Below, piece after piece: positions 42,724 to 51,419 of a DNA stretch of 64,000 nt. A program made the position numbers and the translations under genes. The DNA is from Gracilimonas sp965227215 (GTDB lineage Bacteria; Bacteroidota; Rhodothermia; Balneolales; Balneolaceae). The stretch covers positions 2,914,001-2,978,000 of the forward strand of contig OZ245729.1 in the NCBI GenBank assembly GCA_965227215.1. Direction: 5' to 3'. The notes under the pieces were generated by a model. The model saw only the letters and a list, made by a program, of their open reading frames with translations. It was not told the DNA's origin and did no database searches. Position 1 is the stretch's first letter, and the number at the start of each line of letters is the position of its first letter.

Positions 42724-43194
42724 ATGGCAGTAGAGTTAATAGAAGGAGATACAAATCCAGGAAAAGTGAAAATTGGAGTAGTGGTATCCAAATGGAACTC
42801 CATGATTACCGATAAAATGCTTGATGGGGCTTTAAAAGCACTGAAAGGTAACGGAGTAGAGGAAGAGGACATCACTATAGTGAAATGTCCCGGTTCCTAT
42901 GAAATTCCGCTGGCGGTACAAAAAGTGCTTGAAAACAGAGATGTTGCCGGTGTGGTTGCTCTTGGAGTTGTGATTAGGGGAGGAACACCACATTTCGATT
43001 ATGTATGTGACGCTGTAAACCGCGGAATTACCGATTTAATTTTAAAACATAATAAACCCGTGGCCTTTGGAGTTTTAACTACCGATGATGTCAAGCAGGC
43101 GATGGAAAGAGCCGGCGAGAAGGGAAATAAAGGCGGAGAAGCCGCTTTGGCCCTTTTAGAGATGATATCAATGGAGCAAAAACTAACGTCCTGA
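42724..43194 (+). CDS. ribH: 6,7-dimethyl-8-ribityllumazine synthase
   Basis: 156 residues. Motifs include VVVSKWNSMITDKMLDGAL, VKCPGSYEIPLAVQK and VVALGVVIRGGTPHFDYVCDAVNRGI. It makes lumazine, the riboflavin precursor, in the penultimate step of riboflavin synthesis, normally as a 60-subunit shell or smaller assembly. It starts 1 bp after the PHP gene. Confidence 0.96.
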   Translation: MAVELIEGDTNPGKVKIGVVVSKWNSMITDKMLDGALKALKGNGVEEEDITIVKCPGSYEIPLAVQKVLENRDVAGVVALGVVIRGGTPHFDYVCDAVNRGITDLILKHNKPVAFGVLTTDDVKQAMERAGEKGNKGGEAALALLEMISMEQKLTS

Positions 43195-43208
43195 AAAGAT
43201 TATTTACC

Positions 43209-44096
43209 TTGATAAAGGACAAGCAAAGCTCTAATTTTCAAAGCTTCAAAAACAGCCCGAAAAATCACTTGAAAGAGCTTACTTTAACAAACACCGTACA
43301 GACTGACGACGATAAGAAGAATCAGGAGATCCTGAAGAACTCCGGCGAAATACCTCTTCATATTGCCATAATTATGGACGGTAACGGCCGGTGGGCTAAA
43401 AGTAAGGGAAGTATCCGGCTGCATGGCCATAAAGTTGGAGTTGATTCGGTTAGAGACATTACAGAATCGTGTGCTCAGCTGGGTGTTAAATATCTAACTC
43501 TGTATGCTTTTTCTACAGAAAACTGGGGTCGTCCATCGGCCGAAGTACAAGGCTTGATGAGATTATTGGTTTCCTCACTTCGTAAGGAAGCAGAGAATCT
43601 GAATAAAAATGATATAAGGCTGGCAACCATTGGCCAGATGGACCGCTTTCCAAAAAATTGTCAGAATGAGCTTCAGGAGGCTATTGAGCTCACCAAAGAT
43701 AATAAGCTGCTGGAATTGTGCCTTGCACTGAGTTATTCCGGACGTTGGGATATCACCGAAGCAGTTAAGAAAATAGCCCATCATGTGAAGGAAGGTCGCT
43801 TAGATCCGGATCTTATCAATGATCAAATGATCAGTGACCACCTTTCAACCGCAGATGTTCCCGATCCGGATTTGATAATCCGTACCAGTGGAGAGTATCG
43901 AATCAGTAATTTTCTACTATGGCAGCTGGCTTACTCCGAACTCTATATTACGGAAACTTACTGGCCGGATTTCAGAAGAGATGAATTATACGAAGCTATT
44001 CGTTCCTATCAGCAAAGAGATCGAAGGTTTGGGAAAATATCATCACCCAAAGACGAAAACTCCTATTCATCTCGTTTAGCTAACAAAAAATCATAA
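43209..44096 (+). CDS. uppS: Isoprenyl transferase (undecaprenyl diphosphate synthase)
   Basis: Up to 295 residues. The catalytic segment IAIIMDGNGRWAKSKG carries the Asp. Other motifs are LTLYAFSTENWGRPSAEV and PDLIIRTSGEYRISNFLLWQLAYSELYIT. No ATG lies before the IIMDG motif, so translation starts at TTG 43209 or at a later TTG such as 43269 (LKELTLTNT); the start is uncertain and the N-terminal 40 residues are not conserved. It builds the C55 lipid carrier for peptidoglycan and LPS. It precedes bamA. Confidence 0.93.
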   Translation: MIKDKQSSNFQSFKNSPKNHLKELTLTNTVQTDDDKKNQEILKNSGEIPLHIAIIMDGNGRWAKSKGSIRLHGHKVGVDSVRDITESCAQLGVKYLTLYAFSTENWGRPSAEVQGLMRLLVSSLRKEAENLNKNDIRLATIGQMDRFPKNCQNELQEAIELTKDNKLLELCLALSYSGRWDITEAVKKIAHHVKEGRLDPDLINDQMISDHLSTADVPDPDLIIRTSGEYRISNFLLWQLAYSELYITETYWPDFRRDELYEAIRSYQQRDRRFGKISSPKDENSYSSRLANKKS

Positions 44097-44124
44097 GCAT
44101 TAACCAAAAGGCGTGTTGTTACTT

Positions 44125-46584
44125 TTGAAAAGATTACTTTTTGCAACTTTATTGACATTCGGCTTCACCTCTCATCTTTTACAGGCTCAGGATATTGAAA
44201 TAACCGATCCCACTAAGCTTACCCCGGCCGAATATCAAATTATGGAGGTAACGGTTGAAGGAAACAAAAATACCCGCGAACAATTCATCAAGAATGCAAG
44301 TACGCTGGTTGAGGGAAGCTCCATTACCTATCCCGGTGGTGATAAACTAACAAGGGCTATCAGCCGTTTATATCGATCGGGGCTTTTTTCTGATATTCAG
44401 ATTTTTGTAACAGATCGAACATCTACCGGAATCAGTTTTCTTATCAAAGTTGAAGAGCAGGCACGCATTCTGGAGTACAAACTAAAAGGGATTAAGCGAT
44501 CGGAACGGCGTGACCTTGAAGACCTGCTGGTATTAACTCCAGGGACGGTAATTACCGAATCTGCTATTGGTCAGGCTAAGAACACGATCAGGCGATTTTA
44601 CGAAGATAAGGGATACTGGTACACCGAAATTGAAACCAGTACAAAAGAAGTGGAAGGGGTGGAAGATCGTGTCCGCCTCATTTTTGATATTAAGCCTGGA
44701 GATAGGTTAGAGGTAAAGGATATAGTTTTTAAAGGTGCAGATGAGTTCAACGACCGGAAGTTGCGCCGTCAAATAAAGCCACTGAAAGAAGATGCCTGGT
44801 GGAAAATATTTGGCAAGAAGGTATTTAAGGAAGAAGAATTTGAAGAAGGTAAAGAAAGCGTGCTAACCTTCTACCGTGAAAATGGATTCACGGATGCGCG
44901 AATCATAAAAGATTCGGTGTACACCTATAAGCATGACGGACTGTTCAAAGATAAGACGGGGCTCAGAGTTGTTGTAACAATCGAGGAAGGCCCACAATAT
45001 AAGGTTCGTGATATCACCTGGGATGGAAATACGGTTTATTCCAATGAAACCCTCACACAGGTATTGGGTTTTGAGAAAGGGGACATTTTCAATCAGAACA
45101 AATTCGAAGAAAATTATAGCTTTGGCGAAAGCAGTGTAAGCAGCCTGTATCAGAACAACGGATACCTGTTTTTCCAGGCAGTTCCAAATGTAACGAAGGT
45201 AGCAGAAGATTCTCTCGACATTCACTTTGATATTTATGAGGATGAAATTGCCACCATTCGCCACGTAAGTTTCTCCGGAAATACACGAACTCACGATGAT
45301 GTGGTTCGCCGTACAATCAGGACTACTCCGGGTAATCGCTATAGCAGAGATGCTGTTATCAGAACCATTCGTGAACTTGGTACGTTGGGCTTTTTTGATC
45401 CACAGAATATTCAGCCTGACATACTTCCAAACCGTGAAGACAAAACGGTGGATATCAATTATCGGTTAGATGACAGCCAGAGCACAAGTAACTTTGAGTT
45501 TTCCGGCGGATATGGTGGTCCGAGTATTGGTGTGATTCTATCTGCACGGGTTAACTTCAATAACTTCTCTCTCAAGCGTGCTTTTGAAGATGGTGGGTGG
45601 ACTCCGATTCCATCCGGTGACGGTCAAAAATTATCCTTGGGTGTTCAGGTTACAGGAACCGGTTACCAGAGCTACAGCTTTGGTTTTCAGGAACCGTGGT
45701 TTCAGGGTAAGCCAACATCGGTTGGGGTGAATGTATCCTACAACTTATTGAACTACAGAGGTTCCACAGAAAAAAATGAGTTGTTTTCAAGTTCAGTTTC
45801 TATGGGTAAGCGACTGAAGTGGCCGGATGACTACTTCTCAACACAATCTATCATCGGTTATCAGTTGTATAATATTGAAGGAAACTCATCTTTCCTCGCC
45901 GACGGTACTTCCAGCCTGTTGACCTTTGAGCAGGTGTTGGAGAGAAACTCCGTTGATAATCCAATTTCACCGATGACGGGCTCTAAATTCACCCTTTCGT
46001 TCGAAGCTGCACCACCACTGCCCGGATTCTCTGAGTATTATAAATTTCAAACAGCCTATCAGCATCATGTTCCGGTTGTCGAAAAACTGGTGTTAACCAG
46101 CCAGGTGCAATACGGATATATCGGATACTTTACCGATGATAAAAGAAGTGAGCTAAATAAATTTCTGGTTGGTGGTACCCAGTTGCAACAACGCCAAAGC
46201 TTTTTGTATGATAACATTGATCTGCGTGGGTATCCCGGTGGTACCACAACCAGTATTTCACCTATTGTAGATGGGCAGAAAGTGGCAGGTACCATGTTTA
46301 GTAAGTATTCACTGGAAATGAGATACCCGGCCGTTTCAAACGAACAGGTTCAGATTATTCCTTATGTTTTCACCGATGCGGGTAATTCATATCTTGATTT
46401 CAGTGATTTCGACCCCTTCCGTGTAAAAAGATCAGCCGGTTTGGGAGTTCGATTATATCTTCCTGTGCTGGGCTTGGTTGACCTGAGTTACGGTTACCGA
46501 CTTGATGGCGTAACTGTGCCAAACGGTGCTGATGTACAGCCGGGCAATTGGGAATTCTTATTTAATATAGGAGCACCGTTCTAA
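44125..46584 (+). CDS. bamA: Outer membrane protein assembly factor BamA
   Basis: I prefer TTG 44125 (MKRLLFATLLTFGF), which gives a standard signal peptide ending LQAQ; a GTG four codons upstream is also possible. Then five POTRA-like domains (about 35-420, e.g. VMEVTVEGNKNTREQFI, RVVVTIEEGPQYKVRDITWDGN, IATIRHVSFSGNTRTHDDVV) and a 16-strand Omp85 barrel with YSLEMRYPAVSN and a terminal Phe (FNIGAPF). It inserts beta-barrel proteins in the outer membrane. Its stop overlaps the first skp start by 1 bp (TAATG). Confidence 0.95.
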   Translation: MKRLLFATLLTFGFTSHLLQAQDIEITDPTKLTPAEYQIMEVTVEGNKNTREQFIKNASTLVEGSSITYPGGDKLTRAISRLYRSGLFSDIQIFVTDRTSTGISFLIKVEEQARILEYKLKGIKRSERRDLEDLLVLTPGTVITESAIGQAKNTIRRFYEDKGYWYTEIETSTKEVEGVEDRVRLIFDIKPGDRLEVKDIVFKGADEFNDRKLRRQIKPLKEDAWWKIFGKKVFKEEEFEEGKESVLTFYRENGFTDARIIKDSVYTYKHDGLFKDKTGLRVVVTIEEGPQYKVRDITWDGNTVYSNETLTQVLGFEKGDIFNQNKFEENYSFGESSVSSLYQNNGYLFFQAVPNVTKVAEDSLDIHFDIYEDEIATIRHVSFSGNTRTHDDVVRRTIRTTPGNRYSRDAVIRTIRELGTLGFFDPQNIQPDILPNREDKTVDINYRLDDSQSTSNFEFSGGYGGPSIGVILSARVNFNNFSLKRAFEDGGWTPIPSGDGQKLSLGVQVTGTGYQSYSFGFQEPWFQGKPTSVGVNVSYNLLNYRGSTEKNELFSSSVSMGKRLKWPDDYFSTQSIIGYQLYNIEGNSSFLADGTSSLLTFEQVLERNSVDNPISPMTGSKFTLSFEAAPPLPGFSEYYKFQTAYQHHVPVVEKLVLTSQVQYGYIGYFTDDKRSELNKFLVGGTQLQQRQSFLYDNIDLRGYPGGTTTSISPIVDGQKVAGTMFSKYSLEMRYPAVSNEQVQIIPYVFTDAGNSYLDFSDFDPFRVKRSAGLGVRLYLPVLGLVDLSYGYRLDGVTVPNGADVQPGNWEFLFNIGAPF

Positions 46585-47120
46585 TGCGATTGTTTAAGTA
46601 TGTACTTATTCCTTTTCTGATTGGAGGGCTGTCTCAGTATTTATGGGCTCAGGAGCAAAAAATCGGATTCTACGAGTCGGATTATATTCTTCAGCAGATA
46701 CCCGAGTATGAAGGGATTCAGCAGCAACTGGATTTATTGAGTACACAGTGGAAAGAACAGGTTGAAGAATTGGAAAATGAAATTCAGCAGCTTCAGGAAG
46801 ATTACGAAGCCAAGGAAATACTTTACACCGATGAGATTCGTAATCAAAAGAAGCAGGAAATTGCTCAGAAGAAGAAACAGAAAGAACAATTTCTTGCTCA
46901 AAAATTTGGTCCGCAAGGTGAGTATTTTTCCCGACAGCGTGAATTGTTAGAACCCATCCAACGGCGGGTATTTACAGCTGTGCGGGCAGTGGCTCAGCAG
47001 CAGAGTTTTGATTTTGTATTCGATCGGTCAGGAGATATCTATATGGTATATGCCAATAATGAATACAATTTAAATAACGATATTTTGTTGGAGCTGGGAA
47101 TCGAGGTAGAAGAACAGTAG
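46584..47120 (+). CDS. OmpH/Skp family periplasmic chaperone 1
   Basis: 178 residues with a signal peptide (ending LWAQ), then GFYESDYILQQIPEYEGIQQQL and a long coiled-coil arm (about 45-120, rich in Gln/Glu/Lys), and a C-terminal core strand. Skp trimers hold unfolded outer-membrane proteins. It is the first of three tandem paralogues after bamA; it is the most Gln/Lys-rich of the three in its arm. Confidence 0.92.
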   Translation: MRLFKYVLIPFLIGGLSQYLWAQEQKIGFYESDYILQQIPEYEGIQQQLDLLSTQWKEQVEELENEIQQLQEDYEAKEILYTDEIRNQKKQEIAQKKKQKEQFLAQKFGPQGEYFSRQRELLEPIQRRVFTAVRAVAQQQSFDFVFDRSGDIYMVYANNEYNLNNDILLELGIEVEEQ

Positions 47121-47173
47121 CGACAATTAACTGAAAAAACTTTTAAATTAGAAAAAACGACAGATCCACAAAC

Positions 47174-47692
47174 ATGAGTAAAAGAATCACTGCAATTATC
47201 CTTTTCTTGAGCATTTTTGCGCTCCAGGATGCTATGGCACAGGTTAAAATTGGATACACCAATCCCGCCCGTGTACTTAGTCAACTTCCTGAAGTAGAAC
47301 AGGTTGACGAACAAATTAACGCCCTTATTGAACAAAGAGATGAAGAACTGGCTGCAAAAGCCACCGACCTGCAACAGATATTCTCTAATTACGAGTCTTC
47401 TATGGCCAATCTTTCTCAGCAGGAACGTGCTGTAAAAGAGCAGGAGCTGATGGAAATGAATCAGGAGTTTGAACAAGATCGCGAGACCATGATGAATGAA
47501 ATTCGCCAAAAGCGAAATGAGTTAATGGCTCCTATTATCGAAAAGATGAATACAGCTATGGAGGAAGTCGCCAAAGAAATGGACCTTGACCTGGTACTTA
47601 ACGAAGGAACTTCTTACGGCGACGCCATCATCTTTTTTGCCGATAACGAAGGTCTCGATATTACCGACAAAATTATAGCAAAATTAAATTAA
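47174..47692 (+). CDS. OmpH/Skp family periplasmic chaperone 2
   Basis: 172 residues. Signal peptide ending AMAQ, core start VKIGYTNPARVLSQLPEVEQVDEQI, coiled-coil arm at about 45-125 with more acidic residues, and C-terminal NEGTSYGDAIIFFADNEGLDITDKIIAKL. Second of three tandem paralogues. Confidence 0.92.
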   Translation: MSKRITAIILFLSIFALQDAMAQVKIGYTNPARVLSQLPEVEQVDEQINALIEQRDEELAAKATDLQQIFSNYESSMANLSQQERAVKEQELMEMNQEFEQDRETMMNEIRQKRNELMAPIIEKMNTAMEEVAKEMDLDLVLNEGTSYGDAIIFFADNEGLDITDKIIAKLN

Positions 47693-47715
47693 TCAAAGCC
47701 AATAAAACGATACAA

Positions 47716-48264
47716 ATGAAGAAATTAAGCTTATTACTTGTTTCCTTTTTGATTGCCTTTTCATCGATAGATGTAGCCAAGGCACAGGGAACAGAAATGA
47801 AAATCGGTTACGTAAACCCGCAAGCTGTGCTTGCTAAAATGCCGGAAATGGCTGCGATTCAGAAAAGACTGCAAAATTTTGCAGAGCAAAAGCAGCAGGA
47901 ACTGCTTCAAAAAGAGCAGGATTTCCAACAGCAGGTTGCTGAATATGAGCAAAAAGCCGGTGTAAGAACTCAGGAAGCCAACCAAAGAGAGCAAGAGCGT
48001 TTAGCTCAACTGCAGCAGGATTTAAGCACCGCTCAACAAGAAGCGGAACAAGCACTTCAGCAACGTCGTCAGGAGTTATTAGGTCCTATGTTTACTCAAA
48101 TTGGAACTGCTATTGATGCAGTTGCTAAAGAGAAAGGTCTAAGCTATGTGTTGAATACAACTACTTCCAGCGGCGATCTTATAATTCTGTACGCTTCTGA
48201 AGAATATCAGGCTGAGTATGATATCACTGATGCGGTAATGCAAGAGTTGGGCGTTTTCAACTAA
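47716..48264 (+). CDS. OmpH/Skp family periplasmic chaperone 3
   Basis: 182 residues. Signal peptide ending AKAQ, core start MKIGYVNPQAVLAKMPEMAAIQKRL, a Gln-rich coiled-coil arm and a C-terminal TTSSGDLIILYASEEYQAEYDITDAVM. It is closest to paralogue 2 in both the KIGY.NP start and the last 30 residues. Third of three; followed by a strong terminator that ends the bamA operon. Confidence 0.92.
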   Translation: MKKLSLLLVSFLIAFSSIDVAKAQGTEMKIGYVNPQAVLAKMPEMAAIQKRLQNFAEQKQQELLQKEQDFQQQVAEYEQKAGVRTQEANQREQERLAQLQQDLSTAQQEAEQALQQRRQELLGPMFTQIGTAIDAVAKEKGLSYVLNTTTSSGDLIILYASEEYQAEYDITDAVMQELGVFN

Positions 48265-48291
48265 GCCATTACTCATTTCAGAAAAGTTTAA

Positions 48292-48319
48292 AGCCGTTCA
48301 TAACTGAACGGCTTTTTTA
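48292..48319 (+). terminator. Terminator of the bamA-skp operon
   Basis: AGCCGTTCA (48292-48300), taac, TGAACGGCT (48305-48313), then TTTTTATTT. Confidence 0.9.
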
Positions 48320-49429
48320 TTTCACATTCTTTTTCCGATTCTGGATATAATCTTCAAAGATATATCCGCCTAAATTATCAAGAGAGGCGAAATAGGCTTT
48401 TCCTTTATTGGCCTCTGTCATTTCTCGCACAAAGCTCTGCAGATATGGATCCTGGGCAATCATAAAGGTGGTAATGGTAATCTGATCTCTGCGACATTTA
48501 ACGGCTTCGTCCAGCACTTTATTAACAATTTTGCGATCCAGGCCAAAGCTGTTTTTGTAGAGTCTGCCATTCTCAATAATACATGATGGCTTCCCGTCCG
48601 TAATCATAAAGATCTGCTTGTTGGCATATTTTTTACGTTGCAGAATATGACGGGCCACCTCAAGGCCTTGCTTAGTGTTGGTGTGATATGGCCCCACTTT
48701 AAGGTATGGTAAATCATCTACCGAAATTTTCCAGGCTTCGTTGCCAAAGGCTACAATATCGAGAGTGTCCTTGGCATAGTTATTCATGATAAGTTCTGAG
48801 AGGGCCATAGCCACTTTCTTAGCCGGTGTGATCCGGTCTTCACCATAAAGTATCATAGAGTGGCTCAGATCGATCAGCAAAACCGTGGCATTGGAGGTGT
48901 AGTGGTCGGTTTCATAGACTTCAAGATCATCTTCCTGAAGATTAAAGGCATCGATGCTGCTGTGGTTAAGCATATTCAACATGGTACCCACGCTGTCTAT
49001 TTGCCCGATGTCATCACCCCGGGTCCATTTTCGGGTTTCAGGCTGTCGTTCCAAGCCCTTTCCTGTATGGGGAGTTTTGTGAGATCCCAGGCCACCCTTG
49101 TCAAGGTTTTTGAATATTTCTTCGAGGGAACGTTTTCTGAGGCTTCGCTCGGTTTTCTTGGTCATAATGAAACCGGCTCCATCTCCATCATTTTCGATAT
49201 AGCCTCGTTCCTTTAGCTCATCTATGAAATCACCCAACGAATAATCGTCATCAAACTGGCCGGTAATATCATATTCGTTATCGAGATCGGTAAGCCATTT
49301 AAGGGCCTGTTTAACGTCACCACTAGATATGGTTAGTAGCTGCTGGAACAAGTCCCATAATGTATCGAACGGAGGTTTGCTGTTTGATTTGGCAAATCGC
49401 TCATCCCACTCGAAATATTTAAAGTGCAT
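48317..49429 (-). CDS. VWA-domain protein
   Basis: 370 residues, no signal peptide or TM. The N-terminal 160 residues are helical and charged (LWDLFQQLLTISSGDVKQALKWL, DYSLGDFIDELKERGYIEND). The von Willebrand A domain follows with the MIDAS start VLLIDLSHSMILYGEDRITPAK (D-x-S-x-S) and IFMITDGKPSC. Proteins of this form usually work with a MoxR- or magnesium-chelatase-type AAA+ ATPase encoded nearby; none is in this window, so its partner is elsewhere. Cytoplasmic. It ends 3 bp after the skp terminator. Confidence 0.85.
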   Translation of the reverse strand: MHFKYFEWDERFAKSNSKPPFDTLWDLFQQLLTISSGDVKQALKWLTDLDNEYDITGQFDDDYSLGDFIDELKERGYIENDGDGAGFIMTKKTERSLRKRSLEEIFKNLDKGGLGSHKTPHTGKGLERQPETRKWTRGDDIGQIDSVGTMLNMLNHSSIDAFNLQEDDLEVYETDHYTSNATVLLIDLSHSMILYGEDRITPAKKVAMALSELIMNNYAKDTLDIVAFGNEAWKISVDDLPYLKVGPYHTNTKQGLEVARHILQRKKYANKQIFMITDGKPSCIIENGRLYKNSFGLDRKIVNKVLDEAVKCRRDQITITTFMIAQDPYLQSFVREMTEANKGKAYFASLDNLGGYIFEDYIQNRKKNVK

Positions 49430-49522
49430 AATCAGATCCCTTTTTCATACCAAATACGAAGCGGGGCGAATGAGTTCCATTAATTCAGAAAAGAATTGAA
49501 TACATGAATATATTCTATGTGA

Positions 49523-50161
49523 ATTCAGCAACGAAAGAATAATATCATCGATCGGTTAAAATTTGAACGACAGTTGTGGGCGGAAGGCTATACGCATGTA
49601 ATGGGACTGGATGAAGTGGGTCGCGGATGCCTTGCAGGTCCAGTTGTAGCTGCAGGAGTAGTGTTTCATCCGGATACTGATATACCGGAGATAAGAGATA
49701 GTAAAGGTATAGCGGAAGAAGAACGAAACAGGCTGGCAGAGCAAATAAAAGAGGAAGCTTTGTTGTGGACCGTTCAGGAGGGAAGTATTGCCGAAATTGA
49801 CAAGTTAAACATTTTGTGGGCTTCACTTCATACCATGCAAAAGTGTGTTGATGCTACGAAAATCACTCCGGATTATCTGCTGGTGGATGGTAACCGATAT
49901 ATCAGCTCACTGATTCCTTATACGTGTTTAGTGAAAGGAGATGACCGGTCGATGAGTATTGCTGCTGCTTCCATTCTGGCAAAGGTTTACAGGGATGATT
50001 TAATGAGAAAACTCCATGAAGAGTTTCCGGAATACGGATGGGATACGAATGTTGGTTATCCAACCGCTGCTCATAAAAAAGGGTTGAAAGAGTTTGGGTA
50101 TACTGTACATCACCGGACTTCCTTTAAGTTGGGAACTTCCGTAAAGAGATCGTCAAAGTGA
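49523..50161 (+). CDS. rnhB: Ribonuclease HII (start codon uncertain, possibly ATT)
   Basis: A TTG start at 49574 would give 195 residues (MWAEGYTHVMGLDEVGRG), but the open frame continues back to ATT 49523 and encodes IQQRKNNIIDRLKFERQLWAEGY, which fits the usual RNase HII N-terminus and gives 212 residues; no ATG, GTG or other TTG lies in that stretch. Catalytic residues are in GLDEVGRGCLAGP (Asp, Glu) and DYLLVDGN (Asp), with the last Asp in AKVYRDDLM. It cuts RNA in RNA-DNA hybrids. The C-terminus has the expected HRTSFKLG segment. Confidence 0.85.
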   Translation: MQQRKNNIIDRLKFERQLWAEGYTHVMGLDEVGRGCLAGPVVAAGVVFHPDTDIPEIRDSKGIAEEERNRLAEQIKEEALLWTVQEGSIAEIDKLNILWASLHTMQKCVDATKITPDYLLVDGNRYISSLIPYTCLVKGDDRSMSIAAASILAKVYRDDLMRKLHEEFPEYGWDTNVGYPTAAHKKGLKEFGYTVHHRTSFKLGTSVKRSSK

Positions 50162-50168
50162 ATCAGCT

Positions 50169-51419
50169 TTATCGATAGATGCTGAAATCCCGTTTATAGA
50201 AATCCATATTTAAACATATGGCCAGCATGAGGGTGTTGGTAATGAATGCTGATCCGCCATAACTAACAAATGGAAGCGGCAACCCAATTACGGGGAGAAG
50301 GGCAGAAGCACTTCCCACATTGATAAAGAAATGCACAAAAAAGACGGAAGCAACACTAACGGTTACAAGCTGGGCAAAAGGATGCTTATGGCTGCCCGCC
50401 ATGTTTAAGAGACGTATAAACAGGAAGAGAAAAGTTATAATTACGATCGCTGCTCCTACAAAGCCAAACTCTTCTCCAATCACACAAAATACAAAATCAG
50501 TCCACTGTTCCGGTAGAAATTTAAGCTGAGTTTGGGTCCCTTCTAAAAAACCTTTGCCGGTTAATCCGCCTGAACCAATGGCCGTCTTGGCCTGAATCAC
50601 ATTCCAACCTGCTCCTGTAGGATCATAAGCAGGGTTTGTAAATGCAGCAATCCGGGCAATTTGGTGAGGTTGTAGAAGCTGGGTAAGGGCTAGTTGCACC
50701 CCTGAAGTAGTTAATAATCCGGTGATGAGGGAGGTGATGGATAACCAAATCCGTCGTTGAATAAAGAAGATGGCTGCCGTCAAAATTACGGCTGCAATTA
50801 CTCCGTAATACCATTCTATAACCGATAAGTAAGCGATGATAGCCGGTGATATTATGAAGAGGGACACTCCGTACGGTAAACCCGACCAGAATAGCATAAC
50901 GGGAATCAGTGTCAGAAATATCAACGCTGTTCCAAGATCGTTTTGCATAAAAACGAGAATGGTAGGTATCAAAATAATTATGACGGAAATAACAGCATAG
51001 CGGACATTCTCTGCGGTAATATCACGGCGACTGGTAAGATAATTTGCGGTAGCCAGGATAGTGGCAATTTTCATCAACTCACTGGTTTGTAAATTGAAGG
51101 GGCCGAACCGCAGCCAACTTTTAGCACCATTAACTTCGGTACCGAAGTAGAGGGTTATAACCATTAGAACCAGGCACAGGACATAAAAGGCGTAAGAAAG
51201 TTGAATGAAGTTTCTGGGAGATACCAACTGTACCGCAGCCAGTATAAAAATGGAGAGGGATACAAAGATAACTTGCTTATAAAAATTATCCTGAATGTAC
51301 TCCGGCAGAAATTGGGATACAGGCCCTTGTGTGGCACTGTAAATGGCTACAATTCCAATAATAAACAGTATCGCCCAGGCGAAGACCACTGACCAGCTAA
51401 ATTCTCTGATGTTATTCAT
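50169..51419 (-). CDS. rodA: Rod shape-determining SEDS glycosyltransferase RodA
   Basis: 416 residues with about ten TM helices. SEDS signatures: GSGGLTGKGFLEGTQTQLKFLPEQWTDFVFCVIGEEFGFVGA near the C-terminus, and PVIGLPLPFVSYGGSAFITN. It polymerises lipid II glycan strands for side-wall growth with PBP2. Its start overlaps the PBP2 stop by 8 bp, so the two are coupled; it is the last gene of the mre cluster. Confidence 0.95.
   Translation of the reverse strand: MNNIREFSWSVVFAWAILFIIGIVAIYSATQGPVSQFLPEYIQDNFYKQVIFVSLSIFILAAVQLVSPRNFIQLSYAFYVLCLVLMVITLYFGTEVNGAKSWLRFGPFNLQTSELMKIATILATANYLTSRRDITAENVRYAVISVIIILIPTILVFMQNDLGTALIFLTLIPVMLFWSGLPYGVSLFIISPAIIAYLSVIEWYYGVIAAVILTAAIFFIQRRIWLSITSLITGLLTTSGVQLALTQLLQPHQIARIAAFTNPAYDPTGAGWNVIQAKTAIGSGGLTGKGFLEGTQTQLKFLPEQWTDFVFCVIGEEFGFVGAAIVIITFLFLFIRLLNMAGSHKHPFAQLVTVSVASVFFVHFFINVGSASALLPVIGLPLPFVSYGGSAFITNTLMLAICLNMDFYKRDFSIYR

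Noticed and set aside
48317..49429. Chelatase/MoxR defence or gas-vesicle system around the VWA gene
   Set aside because: No AAA+ partner or other system gene nearby; only a lone VWA protein can be supported.
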